A DNA stretch of 64,000 nucleotides from Setaria digitata (lineage: Eukaryota > Nematoda > Chromadorea > Rhabditida > Setariidae), in NCBI GenBank assembly GCA_003640385.1, contig RCAB01000258.1, forward strand, positions 25,748 through 89,747, written 5' to 3'. The translations under genes were made by a program, and so were the position numbers. Position 1 is the stretch's first letter. Each line of letters starts with the position of its first letter. The notes under the pieces are model-generated. The model had not been told where the DNA came from and did not search any database. It was given only the letters and a program-made list of their open reading frames with translations. This document shows, piece by piece, positions 39,999-51,402 of this stretch.

Positions 39999-40462
39999 TT
40001 AGATGTCGTTTTCGAAACGTTTCGCGTAGAGTGGATCATTTTTCATGTTCTCGATAACTGCACTCACATCACCTTTCAGGTCCACTGCTAGTTTTGTCAG
40101 CCAACCATTACAATTGTCGAAACCCATTCCTTCCAACTGTATTACACAAAGAGCAATATGTTCCTCTGCAATTTCTTTATTTTATTAAAGAGAGCTAAAG
40201 CATGGTTTTTTAAAACTTAATCCAAAGTCAGTTATGAAAAATAGATAAACTCAACATACTGTTTCTTACATATAGAGAATTTTAATCTAGATGTTCCATA
40301 ACTTTATCATTAGAATAAATGGACAAAAAAGGTGACCTGGATAAAGGAAGTAACAGTGCGGATTATGCGGTCCAGGTGGTGGTACTATAAACGGAGTGCC
40401 AGCCATGCATTTTCCATCAGAAATAATAGGAGACAATGGTGCACCTGAAAAAAAATAGCTGG

Positions 40463-40506
<44 letters not shown>

Positions 40507-43500
40507 GCTAACGAAGACAAATTAAGGACCTTAAAGATGCAACAAGACTGTTTTTCTGTGATAATTCTTCAGATAATTCTGGTACAGCACTGGAGTTCTT
40601 TGAATAGAGAAGATGGTGATGGACACATATGGGAAGTATTAAATTATATCAAGAAATTTTTAAAATTCACTTTAAAATAGACAATGGGTAAGGACACATG
40701 GCTGACCTTTGTTACCTGAACTGCTGATGTCCATCATTGTCCACTCATCGGAAATATCGTCACAAGAAACCACAGCATCGGGCGTTGATTCTTTCAAATT
40801 TTGTTCCATTACTTCCGCTTCATTATGCTCCGAAATATGCATTTTTTTCATTGGGACGTCCAGCTCCTCTGAGTTCTAAAAAGAATAAACTGCAAATACT
40901 GTATTTCCCGTCATCCTGGACAGGTGAACAAAACCATTGCACTTAACCTAAAAGATCTGTAAAGACAAAATGACTTAGCATTAGTACTTAACAAGCAGGA
41001 AGACCAGATTCCACGGATAATTCTCAAAAATTACATTTCACTCACCATCCCAATATTTTGAGTGCGCAAACTTACTGTTCCAACATTTTGAGTGGCAGAA
41101 TCATCATTTTTTCGTTTCCCATCTTCGTTTTCTGGTTCATCAGAGCAGTTCTTTGAAAACTTTGTGTTATCTTTCTTTTGTCCATTTTCCTTCTCATCAT
41201 TAGTTTCTTTCTTGTTTTCTGTCATCTCTTTTGTTTTTGGATCCTCTGTTTTTGGGATTTTTGCAGAATTATCATCATTCTGTACATCCATATCAACTTC
41301 GATTCCTGGCATCACAAAATAAATCAGGAAGCGTTAAAAACGAGTTTTGTTATCACCAATTAAGTCATTAAGTCCATATACAATTACAAGTTTTTCTTAC
41401 ACCTATGCCAGTTATATGCACTACAATATCAACTTTGCTTTACAGTTGCGCAGTCACCGTTGGCAAAGCTGTAAACAGCAGAATATCACTGAAATACCTG
41501 CAGGGGAAAATAGTGAAAATATTCTTTTATTCAATTTCTTTCACTTCATACCATCACGGCTAAAGAGGAGAGCAAAGTAATAACCATGAAAAAAAAAAGC
41601 TATTTTTTCTTTCTTTGTGAAAAATAGCTTTTTCATGAATCTGTGGCGTTAAAGAAAGTAGTCTACTCAAGTTCTTCATTCGAAAAAGAAGAGATGAATA
41701 TAAAAAGAATACCGAAATTTGCAAAAGCTTGCTGAATTTGTGTCCCAACTTCTTTTAGATATTCCATGCCTTGAGCCACAGAATCTCGAAACTGTGGTGG
41801 AAATCCATCCCCATTTTCTCGGGCAGCATTGACATTCTTGAAAATCGAAAAAAAAAAAAGATAAAGGTTTAAACTGAGTAAAGATAAGAAATGTCCTTTA
41901 AAATTAATTATAAACGACGCTAAAAAAGGTGTTCGCTCCAGAATGATCTCATGGCAACATCATCTCTATCTACATATACAAAAAAGAAACACAACCATTT
42001 TTATCACTATGGTTACTGCTCCTGATGTATTCCTATGCGCAATAAATTTGATTATGAACCTAACAGAACATAGAACGTAAAAGGGAAACTTACATCAGCA
42101 AAATGTGTAGCCGCGGCTGCAGCATGTCTTGCAGCGTGTCTGGCAGCATGTTGTGCTGCAGCATTAGCGGCATGTTGGGCAGCTTGTGCAGCTGCTGCAG
42201 CAGTTCGACCAAAAATACCTTCCTGCAAAAATGAATCGCGATGACCAAAACCATGGTTGTGTTGTCGCCATGTGCGTCTTGGGCGTATAGGATCAATCTT
42301 CTGCAAAGAAAAGTGCTAAATATTTAGGATTAATTTCATTCAAAAAGGATGTGGTAATGATTACTACCGTTACTTTCTAATAAATTGTTACGTGTTATTG
42401 CTCCTTTCAGAAATAATAGCTTCTATAAAGGTATCTCCAGAAGAACACAGTTAACAAGGCAAAATGTTCGTATATGATTTCATCTAATTTAAAATAAGTC
42501 TAATTTCACTTCAATCATCTCAGTTTCTTAAAAAGAAATCGACTAGGGACGTTCCCACCATTTATTGAATCATTTAAGCAAATTCTTGTACACAGTCTGA
42601 AAATTGTCAAAAATCCACATTTGGAAGATATGATACCGGTGTTCGTGGTGTGGCATAGCGAATTAAAGCGTGATCTGGGTGTGTTCCATCTTTTTCACAT
42701 TCTTCGCAGAGGTCGAAGTCATCGCAAATGGCACATTTGTAACGAATACCATAAAGCGGTTGGTCGCAGCGATTGCACGTGACAAATGGATGGCTTTCTT
42801 TCTGCAAAACTAATAAGTTGAGCGGAAAGTGGTAATATTCATAAGATTAATACTCCTTCGCTTTTTTTTTCTTCGTTACTCCCTTGTCCTTCACCTCAAG
42901 TTGGTTCCAGTGCACACTTTAATAAATTGAAGAGGAAAAAATCTGGAGTGCAGAGAGGAAAAGTAAATCAGTACCGTAGCAATTTAATTGATACTTCTAT
43001 CAAAGATGAATCAAAACTTCTAAAAATCTTAATTTCATTGTCTATAAAACTTAGTAGTTCCGTAACATTTTCTTTAGCAACTATTCTCAACGCAAGTGAT
43101 CAGCAAACCACAAATTTTTAAGATCAATTCCCTAGTAATAATAAATTATCTTTGTTTGGCGTTACAAACCATACCGTTCTCTTATTTCCTTTCTCCGCTT
43201 TTCTTGGTGTTTTTTCGTTTTCATATTGCGGAAGATTTTCTGCTAAAAAAGAAAAAACCAAGCCTTGTCTGTCTTTAAAAAAGTAAAATACAGAAGAACT
43301 ATTACCAACTACGGTTATGGACTTCGCAAACATTTTTGCATCTCAAAAATACATGAAAACTTTAATACTAGAAACTAAGATTATTGATTTATATCAATTC
43401 TATTTCTCCTGTACTAGCCTTTTTAACAAGTGCACTAAGTACTACTAAATGAAATACAATAATTTGGAAAGTGCACTGTAAGATGCTCTAAACATACTGA

Positions 43501-44182
43501 AAAACATATTATAAAAAGGAAAAATATACCAATCGTTTGAATACGAAGCTGACTGTTTGAAGCAAACTGAATAGCATTGCGCAATTCTTCATCTGTCGAA
43601 AAACATATTATGTCACCTTCCGCATCTAAAACAAACAAATATATATATTATTTTTTTTCTTTGAACAATTCCCTCAAAAGTATTTATTCCACACTTCATG
43701 TACTGCTTCGATGGCAAGCATTTATTCATCAATTATTTAAAAAAAAAAAATAAGAAATAAAAAAGATTAAAGTTCTTTTCCACCATTCGATGTGACGTGG
43801 CAGCAATGACTCATTTCAACAACTTTTTTTCGTTCCTTTTTGAGCACTCATTGGAGTAAACCAAACAAACAAAAAAAAAAAAAAAAAGAAATGACTTTTC
43901 ATTCTACGAATATATATTCTATAGAAATGTACAAGCTAGTAGCGCCATTTCAAACAAAATTAGTCTAAAACCAGATGAATAAATGAAAACTACTATTGAA
44001 CTGTCGTAAGTATGTGAAAATTTACCTCTCCATCCCAAATGGCCCGTAAAATCAGGAACAACAGCATTGATTTTTGTCAGTAATAATTGATACAGATCAA
44101 CAGTGATATTCGATGGTAACTGAAAACGTCGAAAAACACCAAAATGATCCCATTTAATATTGACAATATCATTTGTCGCCAT
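39999..44182 (-). CDS. sqst-1: p62/SQSTM1-type selective autophagy receptor
   Basis: This cytosolic adaptor binds ubiquitin and the autophagosome. Ten exons: 44182-44026, 43625-43530, 43242-43175, 42801-42619, 42300-42094, 41836-41713, 41305-41076, 40875-40716, 40444-40337 and 40165-39999. They total 1500 nt, 499 residues. A PB1 domain fills residues 1 to about 85, with the basic cluster (K10, RR near 18) and the acidic loop DAEGDIICFSTDEEL, so it should polymerise. The ZZ zinc finger spans about 110-158 (CNRC, CAIC, CEEC, HPDH). A His/Ala-rich segment follows at about 205-237. A Lys/Glu/Asp-rich linker leads to a LIR-like motif SDEWTMMDI with W400. The C-terminus is a UBA domain (LEGMGF, residues 449-490). 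ATG follows four bases after a TTTGCAG acceptor. Two in-phase donors end exon 7 (at 41076 or 41046). Confidence 0.95.
40463..40503. repeat. TA dinucleotide microsatellite
   Basis: Perfect TA units after a short mixed start. It is in the sqst-1 intron upstream of exon 9. Confidence 0.9.
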
Positions 44183-44477
44183 TTTACTGCAAAAAAAGAA
44201 TAAAAAAAAACAAAAGATTTCAAGTAATGCAAGACGTTAATACAGAGAATAATACTTTACGGAAAATATGTTACAGGTGTAAAGTTGTGGAATCAACATG
44301 AAACACGACGTGATAACGTTTAACAGACGTAAGTAAAGCTATAACAAAACGTGATAAAACAATTACACGTACTGAATAATTGCTTTACTATGCCAATTAT
44401 ACGTCAAACAATGGTGAAAGATTCAAACTTCCATCACTTTTATTATCACTAATAATCAATATTTGATAACATTATAG

Positions 44478-44595
44478 GGAGAGAAAAGGTAAAGATAAAG
44501 GTAAAAAAGGTAATGAAGGAACAGGTGAATCAGACGTTGAAGTAATTAATCCATCAACTAATAATCAACGAATGTTCCATCCACTATGTAGCTGA
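44478..44595 (+). other. Orphan terminal-exon-like block
   Basis: After an ATTATAG acceptor at 44471-44477, an open frame with coding-like composition runs 38 codons to TGA at 44593-44595. It is rich in Gly/Lys/Asp, then reads EVINPSTNNQRMFHPLCS. No upstream plus-strand exon with a matching phase (two bases) was found. A short block with ATG near 44298 and a GTAAGT donor at about 44328 exists, but its phase would put the last exon in another frame. It may be a relic, part of an unrecognised small gene, or chance. Confidence 0.4.
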
Positions 44596-45138
44596 ATCAG
44601 GAAAAAAAAACAAAAAAAAAAAATGAAAAAGGAAAGGAAAATCAACACTGTTACATATTTTTCATCGAGGAAAGAAACAAAACATCAATAACAACATGCT
44701 CATTCAACAACCAACCAATCAATCAATCGATCCGATCAATTAAATCAATAATGACTGCATATTATTTCTTATTGAAACGACATTAATTTAAGCTTAACTT
44801 CTTCCATCTTATAATTACTTCTAAATTATAGTATAATTTGTATATATACATACAAACAATTAGTCAATCATTAATCGATTGATTATGCTTCTTATCAAAA
44901 AAAAAAAAGAGAAAGAAAAGAAACTAATCTAAGTTTTAATCATTCTATCTAAATCTTACTATGTAACTTAATTAGTGGAAAAAAAAAAAATGAAATGTTC
45001 ATAATATGTAACAAAAATGTTACATATGCGTGCATGCATGCGTACGCATAAAGACACATACACATATGCATAAACACATCACCCCTTCGAAGTCAATTCA
45101 TCAATGATACACTGAACGAAATAACAACACACAGCAAG

Positions 45139-45177
45139 GCGTGCAAGCGTGCAACGTGCAAGCGTGCGAGCGTGCAG
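45139..45177. repeat. GCGTGCAA minisatellite upstream of sqst-1
   Basis: About five imperfect 7- to 8-base units of the type GCGTGCAA lie about 960 bases upstream of the sqst-1 start. It is strikingly GC-rich for this region. Confidence 0.85.
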
Positions 45178-46010
45178 GAAAGTGCAATATGACATGAACG
45201 TCAGTGTGGCATACATACACCTATTATAGTGCTATCGGTTTTAATGTTTATTTATTATTTTACTCGTAAAAAAAAAAAAAAAAAAAAAAAAATGATGAGA
45301 CTGAAAAGTGATAGAATTAGAAAAAAAATAAATAAATAATCTCACTAAATTTTTTTTTTCTTCAAATCAATAACAATACCATTTAATATTTGTGTTTTTT
45401 TTCTTGTTCTCCTCCTCTTTCACTCCCTCTCTCTTTCTCTTTCTCCAACTCTCTTTTACATTGCTAAATTATGATTCATAGTAAAATATGAAAAAAAAAA
45501 AAAAAAAAGAAAAAAAGGAAAATTGTACTGTTTACTATTACAGTATTATTTGAATTAAATAGAAATGAAAATTTTATACTCCAATTTCTTTTTTTTTTTT
45601 TTTTTTTTGTATTTTTATAGAGCATTTAACGCATTTAATAACAACTGGAAGACAATTAAGCGGATGTAAAAAATAATGGACACATATAGTATAGGAAATT
45701 TCAGAAGATGACAAGGTTTGAAAAAAGGTAAGAAAAAGTTAGGAAAACAATGAAAAGGAAGAGGAAAATAAATTTTTTCTTTAATTAGTTCCAACTATGC
45801 AAATTCCATAATGTCATCAATTCACCATAATTTACTATCAGCAAAATATTCCATGATATTAACTGGTGTCACATGAATGAATCCAAGGTGAAGATAACAC
45901 ATTGAAACAATTCAAACTTTTAAAAGTAGTAAGTATGGAACGAAATCCATCATAAGAAGATATGACGGAGGTATGATCCTTACAATCAGACTGTTAATGC
46001 GACATTTTTT

Positions 46011-46988
46011 TTAAGGTTCACGAAGAATCAGTGCTTCACGATCTTCACCAACACCAATCCATGTCACTCGCACTCCAATATACTGCTCGATGGATTCAAT
46101 AAAAATTCGACAATTTTCTGGTAATTCATTGAAATTTCGAATAGCTGATATTGGTGTATTCCATCCTTTGAATGTACGATATTCAACCTCCAATTTTTCC
46201 CAATCCGAAGCTTGTGCTGAAGTTACTGCGTTGAAAGGCAAATTCTAAGGGTAACAATGAAAAATTACATTTATCTTTTAAGACCGGTACTTTAAATACT
46301 TCCTTATAAAAAAAGAAATAGCAAAATAACAGGAAAATAATGAAAAGAACTACTATATACAAATAATACTAACATGGAGGAGATTTCAAGAGCTGTTTAT
46401 TCAGCCTATATGCAATGCATGCTTTAATCTCACCAAACGTATCCAGAACATCCAACTTTGTTAAGGCAATGCTTAAAAACAAAAATAATCAGTGCAGAAC
46501 CGAACTATAAGTTTGAAAAAAAATGTAAATTTCCGAAATAATCGCATAAATACATACTCGGTGAATCCGTTAATAAGATGTGCCCGCTTCAAAAGAACTA
46601 AATCGATCCATCCACATCGTCTCTTACGCCCTGTCGTGACACCGACCTGAAATTGAGACTTAAAATCTCGTAAATCCAAAAGTATAAGAATAACCAACAC
46701 TTCCGTTCAGCAGTTATTTTTCTTCTTTGGGCTCATTAAATTACTTTAAATAATAATCATTACTGAAGAACAACTTTTTGTGTTCTTAAATAAAGCATCA
46801 TTTATGATGCTCTATTGCAGGGTGTAAAACGATAACATATAGATCAGGCAGTTGGACTAGGGAAAAGTAAATAAACGAAACGTTTTGTCCTCTGACTTAG
46901 AGAGTGCATACAAATGTAAATTATTTCATTATTCTTCCTTCTCTTATGAGTATGAAGACTTCAGCAAATAACAAGAACTAGGAGTATC

Positions 46989-47019
<31 letters not shown>

Positions 47020-49558
47020 ACAGAAATGAAGTGAAAGTTCAACAGAGAAGAAAAAACGAAATATTTAGTTCGAAATAAAATTGTGGAATACCTCATGTCC
47101 TATACGTTGCAGTTTATCACCAATATCATTTTTTAGCTCCGTAGGAAATGGCCCAGAACCAACTCTCGTAGAATATGCTTTCGCAACACCTACCACTCTC
47201 TTGATGGATGCTGGTGGAAGTCCCAAACCAGTAATTGCGCCACCAACTGTTGCATTGGATGAAGTCACAAATGGATAAGTTCCTGAAAATGTCGAAATTG
47301 AAAGTTGCGACACTAGTGGACCGACAATAAAATTCTCCACGGGTCTTCCCCATGACAAATCATTTTCAAGAGTTAATCGAAAGTTTAAATACTATTGCAA
47401 GCAAATCTTTCCAGTAAGTAGCCTCAAAACAATTACCGAAGTCGATATCCAGCATAGTACCATTTGCTCCTTCAACAAGTACAGTTTTGCCGCTGTTACG
47501 TAGCTCATCCAGTACCATTACTGTATCACCGACTAACGCCAATTCATTCAATTTATTCGCGTGCTTCTAAAAAATGAATTTTACTGGAAAAAGTAAAGTT
47601 CATTTAATTTACTCAACCTTATAGTTCTGGGCTGTTGATTTAAAAAGAAAACAAATTACTTGAAACTTTGTCAGCTCGAGATCGACATCAACTTCCAAGT
47701 CAGGATACTGTTTCTGATAATGTTTAACAAGCTCTCTAAATCTAAAAATAATATTCTTCAATTAAATAAACTTCATGCTCTTGGATTATGCAGAAGCGAA
47801 TAATTTAGATACGGGAACGTAATCCCATAATTATAATACTTCAGCGCAAATCCATCGAAATCGTAAACCAAATCGCCAATTCGGAGGCCATTTCTGAAAC
47901 ATTTGCTGGAATATGTTGGTCCAATGCCTCTCTTCGTCGTCCCAATTTTGCTGAAAAGTCGAAATATTAAAGAAAAACGGGTATTTTTATCTTTGTAGCA
48001 ATAAAAAAAAATAATGACAAAAGAATAACCTAAGAAGGTTAATTCCTGATATTAATTAGACTCATCTTGCAGACAAAAATATAAAAAATTTACTTGATAT
48101 CCAGTTTATCCTCCGAATGTCCATCAACAAGCATATGGATACCACACACAAGATGTGCTCGATCACTGATCAATATTCGCTCCTCCCAGCCGGGTAAGCT
48201 TGTAATTTTGTTATGGCTTAGTTCTTGAAAGAATGAATCCAAATTAACTACTGTACCATTGCCTGAAAAAAAAGAAAGCTTGAAATCAAATTAAGGAATG
48301 AAATATGAGGAAATGCACGGAAATAGAAATTATGCTGAATTAGTCAACTTAAAAAAACATAGTAAAACTTAATTTTTGATTAAAAACTAACCCATCACTA
48401 TTGTTTTGAGCAGGAAAAAACGCATATGTGACTAAAATAAGCTAAGGAATGCATGAATCATGTTACAGGTCATGCTAATTCCAAATAAAGTTATCATATC
48501 CTGTGGTTGAGATTTTCGTTGATGATAGTTTAAAATTCAAAATGAATTTATTGACTTAAAATGATTTTAAATTTCAATAAATAAATGAATAAATTTAAAA
48601 TAAAACTTTACCAATTATATTGAAACACTTTTCAGCAATGATTCCTGAAGGTATGATGTGAAAATCGTACTTTCGTCCATTTGCAACAACTGTATGTCCT
48701 GCATTGTTGCCTCCTTGACAACGTGCAACAACTTGCACCTGAAATTCTTTAAATTTATTCAACTTAAAACAACATATCGCAATAAAAAACAGAAGATTAT
48801 ATTACTGGAAAAGACACAAATAACCTTATTCAGAGCTGTCAAAGATACTTGTGTTCGCATGAAATTTTGATAATTTAAAACCAAATTACTCTTGAACAAC
48901 GATAAACCTCAACTAATGACAACAGAATTTATATGTAATATATATAGATACTCTTTAAATCTATTCAATTTAAAACAATATATCAAGTTATTATATACTG
49001 TGGTTCAGATTTTCGTTGATGATATGATAACTATTAGATAATTCATTTTGAATTTTAAACTATCATCAACGAAAATCTGAACCACAGGATATGATAACTT
49101 CAGATATCAAAAGATACGTACGAACATAATAATGAGTAAGACATGTAAGATAATTGATTAACAAGGGATACAAAATAGTGCTGCATTTCGTGAACAATTA
49201 TGTTAATATTAGGAAGTATATACTAAATAACATCACCTAATCAAAGCAAAGATTTACAACAATTAATCATCAATACTATAAATATTGCTCACGCAATGTA
49301 TTTCACTTTTTCTTTTTTCTAAATACGACTGTGATTAAAACCATATGTTTTTGGGGAAAAAAAAAAAATAGTTTCACAGTGTTAATTTTCATTTAATACG
49401 ATCTTTTCCTTAATTTTTACAGCTACAATAGTTTTATTAAACGAAAAAATTACCTTATCTTTGGCAATTAAATAATCGACAATTTTTCCTTTACCTTCAT
49501 CGCCCCACTGAGCACCCAATAATACGGTTACAGCTCCTTTTTCTGGCTCTTTAACCAT
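46011..49558 (-). CDS. adss-1: Adenylosuccinate synthetase
   Basis: This enzyme joins IMP and aspartate with GTP to form adenylosuccinate, the first committed step to AMP. Ten exons: 49558-49454, 48738-48612, 48262-48094, 47950-47813, 47741-47660, 47566-47437, 47282-47092, 46646-46558, 46471-46374 and 46225-46011. They total 1344 nt, 447 residues, normal for the family. Motifs in order: [14 protein letters not shown] with the catalytic Asp (residue 20), [12 protein letters not shown] with the catalytic His, [59 protein letters not shown] (guanine site), and terminal [12 protein letters not shown]. For the last exon the acceptor at CAACGCAG keeps phase; the nearer TTAG acceptor would give a stop. 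The ATG follows 15 in-frame bases after a TTTTAG acceptor. An inverted repeat flanks exon 2 of this list (48612-48738); see findings. Confidence 0.96.
48488..49100. repeat. Inverted repeat with arms of about 60 bp, plus a third partial copy
   Basis: The arm at 48488-48548 and the arm at 49040-49100 are reverse complements with one mismatch (TTGAG against TTCAG). A further copy in the orientation of the left arm lies at 48985-49030 and can pair with the right arm as a short hairpin. The left and right arms lie in the introns on either side of the ADSS coding exon 48612-48738. The structure resembles a decayed fold-back or MITE-type element; no transposase is present. Confidence 0.9.
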
Positions 49559-51031
49559 GTTAGATGAATCGTCCTAAAACAAACATAACAAGAGCTATTT
49601 ATGTTTTGAAAAAAAAAAAAAAAAAAAGCAAAACGCATAACGAAAAATATAACAAACATGCCGTATAGAACATCGTAAAATTGTAGTTGAAAATGTTTTA
49701 TGCAAAAATATGACAACTTTGTTAAATATATATTGGCGAAATTTGTTATGCAAATTTCGAAAAAAAGATACATCGTACACCAATAAATCTTCCACACTTT
49801 TACCATAATCAAAGAATCACATTAATATATTATTATATATAAATATTTACATATATAAATATTAGTAGAGTTGAAAAGAAATTTGGCTAATCGTAGAAAA
49901 TTATACACTCTTATTCAATTGGTTAGTGCATTAAATGAACGTGTGGTACGAAGGATCACACATGAATTGTTTTTTCTTTTCTTTTTTTTTTTTTTTTTTC
50001 CTCATTTTGTTTTGAATACCTAAATGATTATCAAAAATTCACGATTTCTCTATTGATTTAATAAAAATCCGCATATTTTAATAGGTAAAACTGAATACTT
50101 CGTAATTTTGCAGAGCTTTTAAAAATAACTGACAAATTAAATGAACTTCTTGAACATTTCGTTTTCTGTATTGAAAACTGAGATTAAACAAAAAAAAAAA
50201 AAAAGGAAGAAAGTTTTATCTAAAATTGAAATTGGAAAAAAAAATAAGAAAAAAAATAAGCACAAGAAGTATAAGCAATAAAGAGCACGACAGTTCAGAA
50301 ACAGAAAGAAAATTGATAATTAAACTTATCATAAATGCATTAGTTACAGTGTGTTTGAATTAACGCACCTTTACAAACAATAATTGTAAGGTTTTATTTT
50401 ACTTCCTGCAATAACATATATATATATATGTACACTGAATAACGCCTTTATTAAGGAAGTTGGCATTTTTAAATCTATAAAAAGTGGAAAGAAATAGTGC
50501 AAATGCAAAGAATTAAACAACAAAATGCCTCATCATATTATGTGTATTTATGCATATCTGCATGAAATGCTCAAGTGACATTTTTACATCATTACGTATT
50601 TTTTTTTTTTTGAGTGAAATACCACGAAACAAATGTATTGGAAAAACCGCTATATGTAAATACCATTTAAAAATATCTTTCTAGACCGAATTCAAAACGC
50701 CTCAAACAATGCTGTTTGATAAAATACCTTCACATTATCCATATTAAAACTGTCAGAAAAAAAAAAAAAAAAAATCTGAAGAAGCGATCTTGAACTTTTC
50801 TGGTTTAATATCCTTTTACTTTTCAATTTTTATCGCACCTAACAGATTGTCCTTTCTCTTTCTTTTCTTTCTGGATGGCTTTCACTTCATTACAGTATCA
50901 TGAGCAGTGTTTTGAAAAGCACAACCATCAAAATTGTTTAGTAAATAAGCAAAAATAAAAGATAAAATCAAGTTGTCGGAGAATAGCATTTAGTTAAATA
51001 AACCGAAAGCAGCTGCCGCCAGTATACTTAC

Positions 51032-51064
51032 ACAGTTCTGCTCTGCACCACTGGAAGGAGATAT
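51032..51064 (-). other. Candidate ADSS 5' leader exon
   Basis: A 33-base block with a TTTCAG acceptor and a strong GTAAGT donor. It has no ATG, but joined to the ADSS first coding exon (acceptor at 49574-49575) it stays open in the ADSS frame. It could therefore be a 5' UTR exon or part of a longer N-terminus. In the duplicated copy the acceptor AG reads AA. Confidence 0.35.
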
Positions 51065-51190
51065 CTGAAATTTTGTAATGTATCAAGACGAACTGAAACA
51101 ACCAAAGAGAACAAGTTTANCTGGAAGGAGATATTTGAAATTTTGTAATGTATCAAGACGAACTGAAACAACCAAAGAGAACAAGTTTAT
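51051..51190. repeat. Duplicated block around single N (assembly join)
   Basis: Positions 51051-51119 recur at 51121-51189 around N 51120, with one difference noted (ATATCTG against ATATTTG). Confidence 0.85.
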
Positions 51191-51402
51191 TAAATTTATG
51201 CCTAACTGTACTAGAAATCAGAGAAATCTCATTTGACATTTTGATAAAAGCATAATGAAAAAGCTCTGTTAGTCCAACTGAATTAGTCCTCAAGCTTTTA
51301 AAGATTTTCAGCAGAATCACAATTAAGATATGGTTAATACTTCTTGCGAATAATGAATCTTTTAAGCAAAAACAAACAATATTAACCATAATGTTCTTTT
51401 CT

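Larger units (their letters stand above)
44183..46010. other. Intergenic / promoter region upstream of sqst-1
   Basis: About 1.8 kb between the sqst-1 start and the ADSS stop, both on the minus strand. It contains an exon-like block on the plus strand (44478-44595), a GCGTG minisatellite (45139-45177), an AT-rich block with alternating purine-pyrimidine sequence near 45021-45077, and long poly-A/T runs. Confidence 0.6.
49574..51402. other. Intergenic between ADSS and ARL14EP-like
   Basis: A/T-rich with poly-A/T runs. It includes a possible ADSS leader exon at 51032-51064 and a duplicated block around N 51120. Nothing else recognised. Confidence 0.5.

Noticed and set aside
42927..43121. Plus-strand 64-codon open frame inside a sqst-1 intron
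   Set aside because: No acceptor-donor structure fits its frame and the composition is not distinctive. Probably chance.
46226..46244. Upstream acceptor for the last ADSS exon giving NLPFNAV
   Set aside because: It puts the preceding exon's last base into a TAA stop. The acceptor 19 bases further in keeps the frame and the family length.
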